Assembly: GCF_049994355.1 (NCBI RefSeq)
Contig: NZ_CP188257.1
Span: forward strand, 4,278,001 to 4,342,000
DNA from: Angustibacter sp049994355
GTDB taxonomy: Bacteria; Actinomycetota; Actinomycetes; Actinomycetales; Angustibacteraceae
DNA length: 64,000 bases
Direction: 5' to 3'
Under the pieces are notes generated by a model. The model did no database searches, was not told where the DNA came from, and worked only from the letters and a program-made list of their open reading frames with translations. A program made the translations under genes and the position numbers. Below are positions 1-8,181 of this stretch, piece after piece. Position 1 is the stretch's first letter, and each line of letters begins with the position of its first letter.

Positions 1-949
1 GCTCGACCAGGCAGACCAGCCCACCCCACAGGATCCCCACCACGCCGAGCGCCCCGAGGAACGGCGCCACCTGCGCAAAGCCCTGCGGCACGGTCGGGAC
101 GACGATCCGCACCATGCCGTAGCTGCCCATCTTCAGCAGCACGCCGGCCAGCAGCACCGACCCGACCGTGGGCGCCGCGGTGTGCGCGCTCGGCAGCCAG
201 GTGTGCAGCGGCCAGACCGGCACCTTCACGGACAGGCCACCGACCAGCAGCCCGGCGACCACGAGCTGTGTCGTGTGCGACATCCCGGTGCCGTGCGCCG
301 CGGCGAGCTCGACCAGGTCGCTCGTCCCGGTATCCAGCGCCAGCACCAGGATGCCCAGCAGCATCACAGCCGACCCGAGCGCGGTGTACAGCACGAAGCG
401 GGACGCCGCGTCGCGCCGTCCGGCGTCGTCGTGCGGGTCACCCCACCAGCGGATGATCGCCCACATCGGCACCAGCACGATCTCGAAGGCCACGAAGAAC
501 AGCACGACGTCCGCCGCGGTGAAGGTGGCCAGCGCACCACCCTCGACCGCCAGCAACGCGACCACGAGCGATCGCAGCGTGCCGGTCGGGGCGCTGTCGC
601 CGGAGGCCACCGCCTCGGGCGAGGCCACCGGCGACTGGCGCGCGGCGTGCACCGTCACGGCCACCCCGAGCGCCGCGGTCAGCACGATCAGCGGCCAGCT
701 GATGCCGTCCACCACCAGGTGCAGCCGGACCCCGAGCGTCGGGATCCACGGCCAGTCGATCTCCAGCGCCGGGCCGGGGCTCTGCCACGGGCGGGCGGCC
801 AGCATCAGCACCGCGCACAGCAGCACGACCGCGCTGGTCACGACGCCGGTCACGGCGGCGACCTGCTCGCCCAGCGCGCGGGGCGCCAGCAGCAGGCCGA
901 GCGAGACCAGCAGCGGCAGGCCGACCGCGAGCAGCAGCAGGTCGCTCAT
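1..949 (-). CDS. nuoM: NADH-quinone oxidoreductase subunit M, second copy (partial)
   Basis: Antiporter-like membrane subunit of complex I that takes part in proton pumping. About 316 residues from the ATG at 949 are visible; the C-terminal part lies beyond the left edge. The reading is strongly hydrophobic and contains the family signature HTWLPSAHTAAPTVGS followed by LAGVLLKMGSYG, with the functional lysine of the discontinuous helix. The start overlaps the stop of the upstream nuoL by 4 bases, so the two are translationally coupled. It belongs to the incomplete second nuo cluster, not the full operon at 20.6-36.5 kb. A nuoN would be expected just past the edge. Confidence 0.93.
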   Translation of the reverse strand, partial: MSDLLLLAVGLPLLVSLGLLLAPRALGEQVAAVTGVVTSAVVLLCAVLMLAARPWQSPGPALEIDWPWIPTLGVRLHLVVDGISWPLIVLTAALGVAVTVHAARQSPVASPEAVASGDSAPTGTLRSLVVALLAVEGGALATFTAADVVLFFVAFEIVLVPMWAIIRWWGDPHDDAGRRDAASRFVLYTALGSAVMLLGILVLALDTGTSDLVELAAAHGTGMSHTTQLVVAGLLVGGLSVKVPVWPLHTWLPSAHTAAPTVGSVLLAGVLLKMGSYGMVRIVVPTVPQGFAQVAPFLGALGVVGILWGGLVCLVE

Positions 950-2877
950 CGCAGCCCCACCCCCACCACGACCGCCACCAGCGCGCCCGCGACCAGCCAG
1001 GTCAGGTAGCCGGTGGTGACGCCGGTCTGCGTGCGCCGCAACGCGATCCCGGCCCAACGGCTGGACGTCGCCGACCCCCGCACGTACGCGTCCACCACGT
1101 CCTGGTCGCCGGCCGTCACCAGACGGGCCAGCGCGCGAACCGGCCGGACCACGAGCCGGCTCTGCGCGGCGTCCACCCCGAAGCCGGCCGTCAGCACCCG
1201 CTGCACCCAGGCCGGCAGCACGGACGCGGGGTCGCCCACCCGCGCGGCCAGCGCCACCGTGCCAGCGACACCGGCGATCGACGCCAACGCGCCGACCAGG
1301 GCGGTCACCGGACCCAGATGCACGGTGCCCGGGATGATCGGGGCGAGCAGCAGTAGCCCGCCGGCCACGGTCGGCACCGCGAGCACCAGCAGGACCCCGG
1401 TCATCGCGGCCGGAACGGGCACGACCGGCACGGCACCGGCCTCCGCGGCAGCCACCGCCGTCGCACCGGAGTCCTCGGCCAGATCCGCCTCGGCGACCTC
1501 GGCCATCTCCTGGTGCGCCTCGGCCGGGGTGTCCCGGACCACCAGCCACCACGCCCGCGCGCAGTAGGCAGCCGTGACCAGGCCGGTGACCAGACCGACG
1601 ACCAGCACCAGGACGCCGGTCCACGGCTGGGCGCCGTGGATGCCCTCCTCCGCCGCTCCCAGCACGGCCTCCTTGGACCAGTAGCCGGACAACGGCGGTA
1701 CCCCCGCCAGCGAGGCGAGCCCCAGGGTGAACAGCACCGCGACCAGCGGCGAGCGTCGCCCGGCACCGGCGAGGTCGCCGAGCGCAGTGCTGTGCACCTG
1801 GTGCGCCAGCGCCCCGGCCGACAGGAAGAGCAGCGCCTTGAAACCCGCGTGGGACAACAGGTGCACCAGGGACGGCGCCGGGCCGAGCTCGGGCGTGGTG
1901 ACCGCGATCGCGGCCAGGATGTACGCGACCTGGCTGATCGTCGACCAGGCCAGCACCCGCTTCAGGTCGGTCTGCACACACGCGATCAGGGCAGCGCCCA
2001 GCATGGTGACCGCGGTGACCACCGCGAGCGTCGCGCGGGTGTCCGGCGCGGCCAACAGCATGGGCAGCAGGCGGGCCAGCACCACGCCACCGGCGGCCAC
2101 CATGGTCGCCGCGTGGATCAACGCCGACACCGGCGTCGGGCCCTCCATCGCGTCCGGCAGCCAGGTGTGCAGCGGGAACTGCGCGGACTTGCCGATCACC
2201 CCGACCACCAGCAGCAAGGTGGCGACGGTCAGCGTCGTCGTCCCGATCGACGCCAGCTCGCGCGGGCGCAGCAGGACGCTGATGCTCGTCGTCCCGCTGG
2301 CCACCCAGAGCACGATGATGCCGAGCACGAAGCCGATGTCGCCGAACCGGGTGACCAGGAACGCCTTCACGGCCGCGGCGCGGGCCGCCTGCCGCTCGCT
2401 CTCGTGCCCGACCAGCAGGTACGAGCACAGGCCCATGACCTCCCAGCCGATCAGCAGCAGCACCAGGTCGTCGCTCTGGACGACGACCAGCATCGCGGCC
2501 GTGAACAGCGAGACGGTCGAGGCGAACGCCCGGTAGCGGGGGTCCTTGGCCTGGTAGGCGATCGAGTACACCTGCACGCACAGCGCAACGGTGGTGACCA
2601 TCACGGCGACCACCGCGCTCAGCGCATCGGCGCGGACGGCGAGCTCGATGGTCCCCGCGCCGGTGGGCACCGGCGGCAGCAGCGGGACGGCGACCGCGAA
2701 ACCGCCGTCGCGAACCTGCACCAGCTCGCTGATCGCCGCGACCAGGGCGGCACCCGTACCGACCACGGCGATGATCGCTTGTCCCGCTCGCTCCCCGCGC
2801 GGCAGCAGCAGACCGCACAGCGCAGCCAGAGCCGGTAGCAGGACGACGAGGCGGGCCGCCTGGGCGATCCCGCTCAC
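946..2877 (-). CDS. nuoL: NADH-quinone oxidoreductase subunit L, second copy
   Basis: Largest membrane subunit of complex I, a Mrp-antiporter homologue with the long lateral helix. It is 643 residues, normal for the family, with a GTG start overlapping the nuoK stop. Visible motifs are WEVMGLCSYLLVG and KSAQFPLHTWLPDAMEGPTP followed by VSALIHAATMV, the conserved core of NuoL with its essential lysine and histidines. The C-terminal third is less conserved than in the main-operon NuoL (23700-25646). It lies in the order H-[toxin/antitoxin]-I-J-K-L-M. Identification is secure; assignment to a separate enzyme is inference. Confidence 0.95.
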   Translation of the reverse strand: MSGIAQAARLVVLLPALAALCGLLLPRGERAGQAIIAVVGTGAALVAAISELVQVRDGGFAVAVPLLPPVPTGAGTIELAVRADALSAVVAVMVTTVALCVQVYSIAYQAKDPRYRAFASTVSLFTAAMLVVVQSDDLVLLLIGWEVMGLCSYLLVGHESERQAARAAAVKAFLVTRFGDIGFVLGIIVLWVASGTTSISVLLRPRELASIGTTTLTVATLLLVVGVIGKSAQFPLHTWLPDAMEGPTPVSALIHAATMVAAGGVVLARLLPMLLAAPDTRATLAVVTAVTMLGAALIACVQTDLKRVLAWSTISQVAYILAAIAVTTPELGPAPSLVHLLSHAGFKALLFLSAGALAHQVHSTALGDLAGAGRRSPLVAVLFTLGLASLAGVPPLSGYWSKEAVLGAAEEGIHGAQPWTGVLVLVVGLVTGLVTAAYCARAWWLVVRDTPAEAHQEMAEVAEADLAEDSGATAVAAAEAGAVPVVPVPAAMTGVLLVLAVPTVAGGLLLLAPIIPGTVHLGPVTALVGALASIAGVAGTVALAARVGDPASVLPAWVQRVLTAGFGVDAAQSRLVVRPVRALARLVTAGDQDVVDAYVRGSATSSRWAGIALRRTQTGVTTGYLTWLVAGALVAVVVGVGLR

Positions 2878-3236
2878 CTGACGTCCACGGCAGCGGCCGG
2901 TGCCTGGTCGACGGCTCCGACCGCCGTGCTCGCCTCGCCGAGGTCGCGGGCGGCGCTCAGGTCGACGTCACCGCGACGGCGGAACAGCAGCATCACCACG
3001 GCGAGCGCCAGCCCCACCTCGGCGGCCGCGATCGTGACCACGAAGATGGCCAGCACCTGCCCGCCGTGCAGCTGGTCGCCGTAAGCGGTGTCGAAGGTGA
3101 CCAGCAGCAGGTTCGCCGAGTTCAGGATCAGCTCGAGACCGACCAGGACGAGCACCGCGTTGCGCCGCGCCAGGACGCCGTACACGCCGGCACCGGCCAG
3201 CACGGCGGCGAGCACCATCGGGGGGGCCAGGTGCAT
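2874..3236 (-). CDS. nuoK: NADH-quinone oxidoreductase subunit K, second copy
   Basis: Small membrane subunit of complex I, 120 residues with three predicted membrane helices. The reading frame is open further upstream, but the conserved protein begins at the ATG at 3236 (MHLAPPMVLAAVL), one base inside the end of nuoJ. The two conserved membrane glutamates are present in LVGLELILNSANLLLV and IAAAEVGLALAVVMLL. The tail of about 25 polar residues after the last helix is longer than in the main-operon NuoK (99 residues). Stop and start overlap nuoL by 4 bases. Confidence 0.93.
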   Translation of the reverse strand: MHLAPPMVLAAVLAGAGVYGVLARRNAVLVLVGLELILNSANLLLVTFDTAYGDQLHGGQVLAIFVVTIAAAEVGLALAVVMLLFRRRGDVDLSAARDLGEASTAVGAVDQAPAAAVDVR

Positions 3237-3745
3237 CAGTGCTCCCGGTCGTCTCGGGAGAGCACCAGCGCGCTGACCAGGGCGGCCAGCAGCAGCAGCG
3301 AGAGCAGCTCGAACGGCAGTGCCCAGGCGCCGAACAGCGAGCGCGCAAGGGGTTGCGCCGCACCGCGTTCGGGGGCGACCACCACGGCGCGACCGCCGGC
3401 CGCCAGCAGCAGCGCGGTGCCCAGCAGCCCGGTCACCGCGACCGCGCAGACCGCGGCGGCGAGCCGCTGCACCCAGCCGGCGTTCACCTCGTCCGAACGA
3501 CCGATCGGCGCGCGGGTCAGCATCAGCGCGAACAGCACCAGCACCACGACGGCGCCGACGTACACCAGCACCTGCACCAGCGCGACGACCTCGGCGCCGA
3601 GCACCAGGTAGCAGCCGGCCAGCGCGCCGAGGGCGGTGACCAGCCACAGCGCCGAGTGCACGACCTGCCGGGTCGTCACAGCCAGCACGGCCGACGCCCC
3701 GGCGACCAGCCCGAGCAGGGTGAACAGCACGTCGCGGCTGGTCAC
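3236..3745 (-). CDS. nuoJ: NADH-quinone oxidoreductase subunit J, second copy
   Basis: Membrane subunit of complex I, 169 residues with five hydrophobic segments. I place the start at GTG 3745 (reading TSRDVLFTLLGLVAG after the initiator), overlapping the nuoI stop by 4 bases; the longer open frame upstream is out-of-frame nuoI sequence. The helix containing VALVQVLVYVGAVVVLVLFALML carries the family's typical helix 3 pattern with its conserved tyrosine and glycine. It is much shorter than the main-operon NuoJ (271 residues) because it lacks the long hydrophilic C-terminal extension. Confidence 0.9.
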   Translation of the reverse strand: MTSRDVLFTLLGLVAGASAVLAVTTRQVVHSALWLVTALGALAGCYLVLGAEVVALVQVLVYVGAVVVLVLFALMLTRAPIGRSDEVNAGWVQRLAAAVCAVAVTGLLGTALLLAAGGRAVVVAPERGAAQPLARSLFGAWALPFELLSLLLLAALVSALVLSRDDREH

Positions 3746-4314
3746 GAGACGTCCCGGCGCGGTCGGGCCGGGCGGGCGGCGGCGGCGACCTCCTTGGGCT
3801 CGGCGGCGCCGGGGTCGGCCGCGGGCGGCGGCGGGACGGTGGCCATCCACTCGCCCAGCCGCTCCTTGCCCTGCAACAGGTCGCGGATGTCCAGCTCGGC
3901 GTACTCGAAGTGCGGGGTCCAGTGCAGCGCGTCGAACGGGCAGACCTCGATGCAGATGCCGCAGTACATGCAGAGCGAGAAGTCGATGTCGAAGCGTTCC
4001 AGGACGTTGCGCTGGCGCTCGCGCCCGCCCTCGGTGGTGGCCGGCAGGGTCTGCTTGCTGGAGTCGATGTAGATGCACCAGTCGGGGCACTCGCGGGCGC
4101 ACAGCATGCAGACCGTGCAGTTCTCCTCCAGCAGCGCGATGACCCCGCGGCTGCGTGGCGGCAGGTCCGGGGCGACGTCCGGGTACTCAGCGGTGTGGCT
4201 GGGGGTGGCCAGCGTTCTGGCGGTGACCGCCAGGCCCTTCAGCAGCCCGGGGATCATCCGGTCGCGGCGCGCGGCCTCGGCGGGGCTCCCTGCGTCGCGC
4301 TCGCGCTCATCCAC
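3742..4314 (-). CDS. nuoI: NADH-quinone oxidoreductase subunit I, second copy (two 4Fe-4S clusters)
   Basis: Ferredoxin-like peripheral-arm subunit carrying clusters N6a and N6b, which pass electrons to NuoB. It is 190 residues, with two complete CxxCxxCxxxCP motifs, CTVCMLCARECP and CMYCGICIEVCP, each followed by the usual aromatic/acidic residues. Retention of both clusters means this second complex I still has a working electron wire. It sits 26 bases after the end of the inserted RelE-type toxin gene and overlaps nuoJ. The alanine/proline-rich C-terminal tail is not conserved. Confidence 0.94.
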   Translation of the reverse strand: MDERERDAGSPAEAARRDRMIPGLLKGLAVTARTLATPSHTAEYPDVAPDLPPRSRGVIALLEENCTVCMLCARECPDWCIYIDSSKQTLPATTEGGRERQRNVLERFDIDFSLCMYCGICIEVCPFDALHWTPHFEYAELDIRDLLQGKERLGEWMATVPPPPAADPGAAEPKEVAAAARPARPRRDVS

Positions 4315-4340
4315 GGCAGCATCCTGTCAGGCTCGTCGGG

Positions 4341-4601
4341 TCATCGGTACACGTCGCGGCGGTGAGCCATGCGAAGCACCAGGACCAGCACCTGGTCGTC
4401 ATGGATCTCGTACACCACCCGGTAGTCGCCGGTGCGCACCCGCCACTCGCCAGCGCCGCCGACGAGCTGGGTTGCGGCCGGGGGCCGTGGATTGTCTGCG
4501 AGCAACTCGATGGCGGCCTGGAGCCGACGCCGGACCTGCGGGTCGAACTTGCGTAGCTGGCGCGCTGCCGCGGGGGCGAGAACGACTCGGTAGCTCGTCA
4601 T
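4341..4601 (-). CDS. RelE/ParE-family toxin
   Basis: An 86-residue protein of the RelE/ParE fold, expected to be an mRNA-cleaving (or gyrase-targeting) toxin. Visible pattern: SYRVVLAPAAARQLRKFD at the N-terminus, GAGEWRVRTGDYRVVYEI in the middle and VLVLRMAHRRDVYR at the end, the arrangement of basic residues typical of RelE proteins. Its ATG overlaps the stop of the antitoxin gene (ATGA), the usual antitoxin-first order. It lies inside the second nuo cluster in the same orientation, so its transcript may also be extended by readthrough from nuoH. Confidence 0.9.
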   Translation of the reverse strand: MTSYRVVLAPAAARQLRKFDPQVRRRLQAAIELLADNPRPPAATQLVGGAGEWRVRTGDYRVVYEIHDDQVLVLVLRMAHRRDVYR

Positions 4602-4873
4602 ACCAGCCCGAGGTCCGCCTTGACGTCCTCCCAGGGGACCGGCTCGCTGCGGGTCTGGACCATCTCCTCGCGTGCCTTTGCAGCGGCGCGGATGTCGGCC
4701 ATGTCCTCAGCGAGCTCGAGCAGGCGATCGAGGTCTTGCGAGGAGATGACGGCGGCGACGCGGCGACCTCGCCGGGCGATGAACACGGGCTGGTGCTCAC
4801 GCTCGGCCCTGTCGACGATCTCCGCCAAGTGACTGCGCGCCGCAGAGATGCTCACATCAGGTGTCGCGGTCAT
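4598..4873 (-). CDS. Phd/YefM-family antitoxin
   Basis: A 91-residue antitoxin. The N-terminal part (DVSISAARSHLAEIVDRAE, then RGRRVAAVISSQDLDRL) is the Phd/YefM DNA-binding and dimerisation domain; the acidic C-terminus (EPVPWEDVKADLGLV) would wrap the toxin. The frame is open upstream to a TTG at 4888, but those codons are the operator repeats. I choose ATG 4873 because a -10 box lies exactly 6 bases before it, which predicts a leaderless transcript. It is translationally coupled to the RelE-type toxin, and three TTGTAC repeats cover the promoter, indicating autorepression. Confidence 0.9.
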   Translation of the reverse strand: MTATPDVSISAARSHLAEIVDRAEREHQPVFIARRGRRVAAVISSQDLDRLLELAEDMADIRAAAKAREEMVQTRSEPVPWEDVKADLGLV

Positions 4874-4908
4874 GTACAAACAGTACAACTGGAGGGCATG
4901 ATGTACAA
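4874..4908 (-). promoter_or_regulatory. Toxin-antitoxin promoter with three TTGTAC operator repeats
   Basis: On the minus strand a -35 element TTGTAC (4903-4908) is followed by a 17-base spacer, a -10 element TACTGT (4880-4885) and, 6 bases later, the antitoxin ATG. The hexamer TTGTAC occurs three times: at the -35, overlapping the -10 (4883-4888) and just before the start (4874-4879). Such repeats over the core promoter fit binding by the Phd-like antitoxin. Elements are read directly; regulation is inferred. Confidence 0.65.
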
Positions 4909-4912
4909 CTGA

Positions 4913-5872
4913 CTATCCGATCGCCACCACCACGACGCCGGTGAGGGCCAGTTGAAGCAAGGCCAGCGGGACGAGCACCTTCCACGCCAGCTGCTGCAGC
5001 TGGTCCTCGCGCAGCCGCGGCCAGGCCACCCGGATCCAGATCACCAGCACGGCGACGAACCCGGTCTTGAGCAGCGTCCAGAGCCAGCCGAGGGTGTCGC
5101 TGAACGGTCCCTGCCAGGCCCCGAGGAACAGCACCGCGGTCAGCGCGGACAGCACCACGATCCCGGCGTACTCGCTGAGCAGGAAGAACGCGAAGCGCAG
5201 CCCGGTGTACTCGGTGTACGGCCCGAACACGATCTCGGAGTCCGCGACCGGCATGTCGAAGGGCGGGCGGGTGATCTCGGCGACGCCGCCGACCACGAAG
5301 CACACCAAGGCGGGCGCCTGCCAGATCAGCCACCAGGGCTGCCAGGCCTCGCCGATGCCGATCAGCGACAGCGTGCCCGCCGCCATCGCCACGCTGCTCG
5401 CGGCCAGCACGATCGGCAGCTCGTAGGAGAGCAGCTGCGCGGCGGTGCGCAGGCCACCGAGCAGCGCGTACTTGTTGGCACTGCTCCAGCCGGCCATCAG
5501 CGTGCCCAGCACGCCGACGGCGCTGACCGCCAGCACGAACAGCAGGCCGGCGTCCAAGTCGGCGCCGACCACGGTGGGCGACAGCGGGATGGCCACCATG
5601 GCGACCAGGTACGGCACCAGCGCGACGGCGGGCGCGAGCCGGAACACCTTGCCGTCCGCGGCGGCCGGCGTCACGTCCTCCTTCTGCACGAACTTCACGC
5701 CGTCGGCGACCAGCTGGGCCCAGCCGTGGAACCCGCCGGCGTACATCGGGCCGAGCCGACCCTGCATGTGCGCCATCACCTTGTGCTCGGTCTGGCCGAC
5801 CAGCAGGGGCAGGACCAGAAACGCGGCCAGCACGCCGACCACCCGGACGACGGCTTCCAGCGCCTCATTCAT
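4913..5872 (-). CDS. nuoH: NADH-quinone oxidoreductase subunit H, second copy
   Basis: Membrane subunit forming the quinone-binding tunnel between the membrane and peripheral arms of complex I. It is 319 residues from ATG 5872 (MNEALEAVVRVVG), overlapping the end of nuoC by 8 bases; the longer open frame upstream is shadow of nuoC. Quinone-site loops are intact: RLGPMYAGGFHGWAQLVADG, SYELPI, and AEITRPPFDMPVADSEIV followed by GPYTEYTGLRF. It lacks the long C-terminal extension of the main-operon NuoH (445 residues). The toxin-antitoxin promoter begins only a few bases past its stop. Confidence 0.94.
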   Translation of the reverse strand: MNEALEAVVRVVGVLAAFLVLPLLVGQTEHKVMAHMQGRLGPMYAGGFHGWAQLVADGVKFVQKEDVTPAAADGKVFRLAPAVALVPYLVAMVAIPLSPTVVGADLDAGLLFVLAVSAVGVLGTLMAGWSSANKYALLGGLRTAAQLLSYELPIVLAASSVAMAAGTLSLIGIGEAWQPWWLIWQAPALVCFVVGGVAEITRPPFDMPVADSEIVFGPYTEYTGLRFAFFLLSEYAGIVVLSALTAVLFLGAWQGPFSDTLGWLWTLLKTGFVAVLVIWIRVAWPRLREDQLQQLAWKVLVPLALLQLALTGVVVVAIG

Positions 5873-6476
5873 CGCGTGGACCCCAGGTCGCGTCCGGCAC
5901 GCCGGGCGGCAGCGTCTTGCGCCGGGACGGCGAGGTGCCGGCGTCGCTCTCGCCGGGCTCTTTGGCCCCCGGCCACGGCTTGCTAGCCCTGGCCGCCAGC
6001 ACGAACTCCTTGCGCAGCGGCGTGCCCTGGAAGCCGTCCGGCAGCAGCAGTGGGCGCAGGCCGAGCCCGGTGCCGTCGTCGAACCCGGCGAAGTCCACGC
6101 CGAACATCTCGTGCGTCTCGCGCTCATGCCAGGCCGCGCCCGGCCACAGGTCGGTCAGGCTGGCCAACCGCAGGGCGGACGCCGGGACCCGGGTTCGCAG
6201 CAGCAGCCGCGGCACCCCGCCCCCGGGCAGCGCGGTCGAGCTGGCCACGTGCACGACGACGTCCACCGACGCCGGCTCGACGTCCGGCTCGTCGACCGCG
6301 GACAGCCAGTCGAAGAAGTCCAGCCCGAGGTCCTGGCGCGCCCAGCGCAGCGCGTCGTGCCAACGATCGACCGGGACGTCCAGGCACACCGTGCCCTGAC
6401 CGTCCGCGGAGGCCGGGACGTCGTCCAGCCCGAGCGCCGCAGCCAGCCCGGCGCCCGCGTCCTGCGGGCTGCTCAC
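5865..6476 (-). CDS. nuoC: NADH-quinone oxidoreductase subunit C, second copy
   Basis: Peripheral-arm subunit of complex I, 203 residues from GTG 6476, overlapping the nuoB stop by 4 bases. The family fingerprint WHERETHEMFGVDFAGFDDG and the C-terminal PLRKEFVL are present, corresponding to the NuoC 30-kDa signature. It is shorter than the main-operon NuoC (248 residues). In the full operon nuoC is followed by nuoD, E, F and G; here the next gene is nuoH, so this cluster provides no NuoD, which normally forms the quinone pocket with NuoB. Confidence 0.9.
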   Translation of the reverse strand: MSSPQDAGAGLAAALGLDDVPASADGQGTVCLDVPVDRWHDALRWARQDLGLDFFDWLSAVDEPDVEPASVDVVVHVASSTALPGGGVPRLLLRTRVPASALRLASLTDLWPGAAWHERETHEMFGVDFAGFDDGTGLGLRPLLLPDGFQGTPLRKEFVLAARASKPWPGAKEPGESDAGTSPSRRKTLPPGVPDATWGPRDE

Positions 6477-7069
6477 GAGGGGCTGCCGGCGGGCTCGAGC
6501 GGGCCACCGCCGTCCGCGGCGACCAGCGGTCGGGTGACCTGTGCGGCCGACGGCGGACGGCGACGCTCGGCGATGGCGGCGCCACTGAGGCTCTCGCCAG
6601 CGATCTTCTCCTGCAGCCGAAGGATTCCGTGCAGCAGCGCCTCTGGCCGAGGCGGGCAGCCGGGCACGTACACGTCCACCGGGATGATCTGGTCGACGCC
6701 CTTGGTGACGCAGTAGGAGTCCCAGTAGGGGCCGCCTGAGTTGCTGCACGCGCCGAACGAGATCACGTACTTGGGCTCGGGCATCTGGTCGTACAGCCGC
6801 TTGATGGCCGGTGCCATCTTGTCGGTGACCGTGCCGCTGACCACCATCAGGTCGGCCTGCCGCGGGCCGGGCGCGAACGGGATGACGCCGAGCCGGATGA
6901 AGTCGTGCCGGGCCATCGACGCCGCGATGAACTCGATCGCGCAGCAGGCCAGGCCGAAGTTGAAGACCCACAGGCTGTAACGGCGGCCCCAGTTGAGCAC
7001 CAGCCGCAGCGGACGCGGCGCGGCCTCGGACAGGGGCCCCACGCGCGGCGCGGGCAGGTCGACAGCCAC
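6473..7069 (-). CDS. nuoB: NADH-quinone oxidoreductase subunit B, second copy (cluster N2)
   Basis: Subunit carrying the terminal cluster N2 that reduces quinone. It is 198 residues with a GTG start. All four N2 cysteines are visible: the adjacent pair in FGLACCAIEF, one in SFGACSNSGG, and one in VPGCPPRPEALL. A -10-like TAGGGT lies 6 bases upstream of the GTG with no ribosome binding site, so a leaderless mRNA is likely. First gene of the second nuo block; its expected partner nuoA is 4.9 kb away at 11957-12325. Confidence 0.95.
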   Translation of the reverse strand: MAVDLPAPRVGPLSEAAPRPLRLVLNWGRRYSLWVFNFGLACCAIEFIAASMARHDFIRLGVIPFAPGPRQADLMVVSGTVTDKMAPAIKRLYDQMPEPKYVISFGACSNSGGPYWDSYCVTKGVDQIIPVDVYVPGCPPRPEALLHGILRLQEKIAGESLSGAAIAERRRPPSAAQVTRPLVAADGGGPLEPAGSPS

Positions 7070-7075
7070 GCCGTC

Positions 7076-7081
7076 ACCCTA
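7076..7081 (-). promoter_or_regulatory. Leaderless -10 box of the second nuo cluster (nuoB)
   Basis: On the minus strand the sequence reads TAGGGT, six bases (GACGGC), then the nuoB GTG. The same TAGGGTGACG-C-GTG arrangement precedes the detached nuoA at 12325, suggesting the two genes keep a common promoter type. No convincing -35 is seen. Confidence 0.5.
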
Positions 7082-7126
7082 GCGCCGCGCACGCCGCGTC
7101 GTCCGTGCAGTCGCGGGTGCACCGAC

Positions 7127-7170
7127 GGGTGCGCCCAGGTGGCTGCGATCGCGACCAGGTGAGCGCACCC
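7127..7170. repeat. Inverted repeat in the nuoB / ABC-transporter divergent gap
   Basis: GGGTGCGC at 7127-7134 is matched by GCGCACCC at 7163-7170, with CCAGGTG-like arms and a GCGATCGC palindrome near the centre. It lies in the 224-base gap between the divergent nuoB and the substrate-binding protein gene, so it may be an operator. Apart from this repeat and the nuoB -10 box nothing else is recognised in the gap. Confidence 0.4.
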
Positions 7171-7292
7171 ATCGACGCACACCTGGCACATCGGGCGCCC
7201 GGCGTCCGACATGCGAGACGATTGCCAGGGCCGCGTTCGCTCGCTCGTACCGTTGTCGTGACCCCCCGTCACGTCCAGCACCGGAGTACGCC

Positions 7293-8171
7293 GTGCCCGC
7301 CCCCCACCTGCGCTTCCCCCTCGTCGCCGCGCTCGCCGCCACCGCCGTCGTCACGCTCGGCGCCTGCGCCCCGCAGGACGACAGCCCGTCGGCCGCGTCC
7401 TCCGGCACCGCCAGTGCTAACGCGTGCACCAAGGACTCCCTGGCCACCCACACCAAGGGCACCTTCACCGTCGGCACGGACAAGCCCGCCTACGAGCCGT
7501 GGTTCGTGGATGACGACCCCAGCAACGGCAAGGGCTTCGAGTCGGCCGTCGCGTACGCCGTGGCCGACAAGCTCGGTTTCGCGCAGCCCGACGTCAAGTG
7601 GGAGGTCGTGAGCTTCAACCAGGCCACCGCCCCGGGCCCGAAGGCGTTCGACGTCGACATCAACCAGATCTCGATCACCGACGAGCGCAAGAAGAACCTC
7701 GACTTCTCCTCCGGCTACTACGACGTGGCCCAGGCCGTCGTGACCGTCAAGGGCAGCAAGGCCGAGAACGCCGCCAGCATCGCCGACCTGAAGAAGCTGA
7801 AGATCGGCGCCCAGGTGGGCACCACCAGCTACACCGCCGCCACCGAGACCATCGCCCCCGACCAGAAGGTCGCCGTCTACAACACCAACGACGACGCCAA
7901 GGCGGCACTGTTGAACGGCCAGATCGACGCGCTCGTCGTGGACCTGCCCACCGGCCTCTACCTGGCCGCGGCGGACCTGAAGGACGGCAAGCTCGTCGGC
8001 CAGATCCCCACCACCGGCACGCCCGAGCAGTTCGGCATGGTGCTCGACAAGGGCAGCGCGCTCACCGCCTGCGTCTCCCAGGCGGTCGACGCACTGCGGG
8101 CCGACGGCACCCTCGACAAGCTCGAGCAGCAGTGGCTCACCAGCACCGCCGGCGCCCCCGTCCTGAAGTGA
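7293..8171 (+). CDS. Amino-acid ABC transporter, substrate-binding lipoprotein
   Basis: A 292-residue family 3 extracellular solute-binding protein. A signal peptide ends in the lipobox LGAC, giving lipidation at Cys25, followed by a serine/threonine/alanine linker. The mature part shows the family pattern: TFTVGTDKPAYEPWFVDD near the start, KAFDVDINQISITDERKKN, and KKLKIGAQVGTTSYTA at the second lobe. GTG start. It is followed closely by a permease and an ATPase gene, so it delivers a polar amino acid or similar small amine to that importer. The ligand cannot be told from sequence alone. Confidence 0.9.
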   Translation: MPAPHLRFPLVAALAATAVVTLGACAPQDDSPSAASSGTASANACTKDSLATHTKGTFTVGTDKPAYEPWFVDDDPSNGKGFESAVAYAVADKLGFAQPDVKWEVVSFNQATAPGPKAFDVDINQISITDERKKNLDFSSGYYDVAQAVVTVKGSKAENAASIADLKKLKIGAQVGTTSYTAATETIAPDQKVAVYNTNDDAKAALLNGQIDALVVDLPTGLYLAAADLKDGKLVGQIPTTGTPEQFGMVLDKGSALTACVSQAVDALRADGTLDKLEQQWLTSTAGAPVLK

Positions 8172-8181
8172 CGACGTCGGC

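Noticed and set aside
168..1019. Long plus-strand open frame across the nuoM/nuoL region
   Set aside because: It is antisense to the clear NuoM and NuoL reading; its translation is low-complexity Ala/Thr/Ser/Arg with no domain, typical of high-GC shadow frames.
1513..2838. 441-residue plus-strand frame opposite nuoL
   Set aside because: Gln/Arg/His-rich shadow of the conserved NuoL on the other strand; no start signal or domain.
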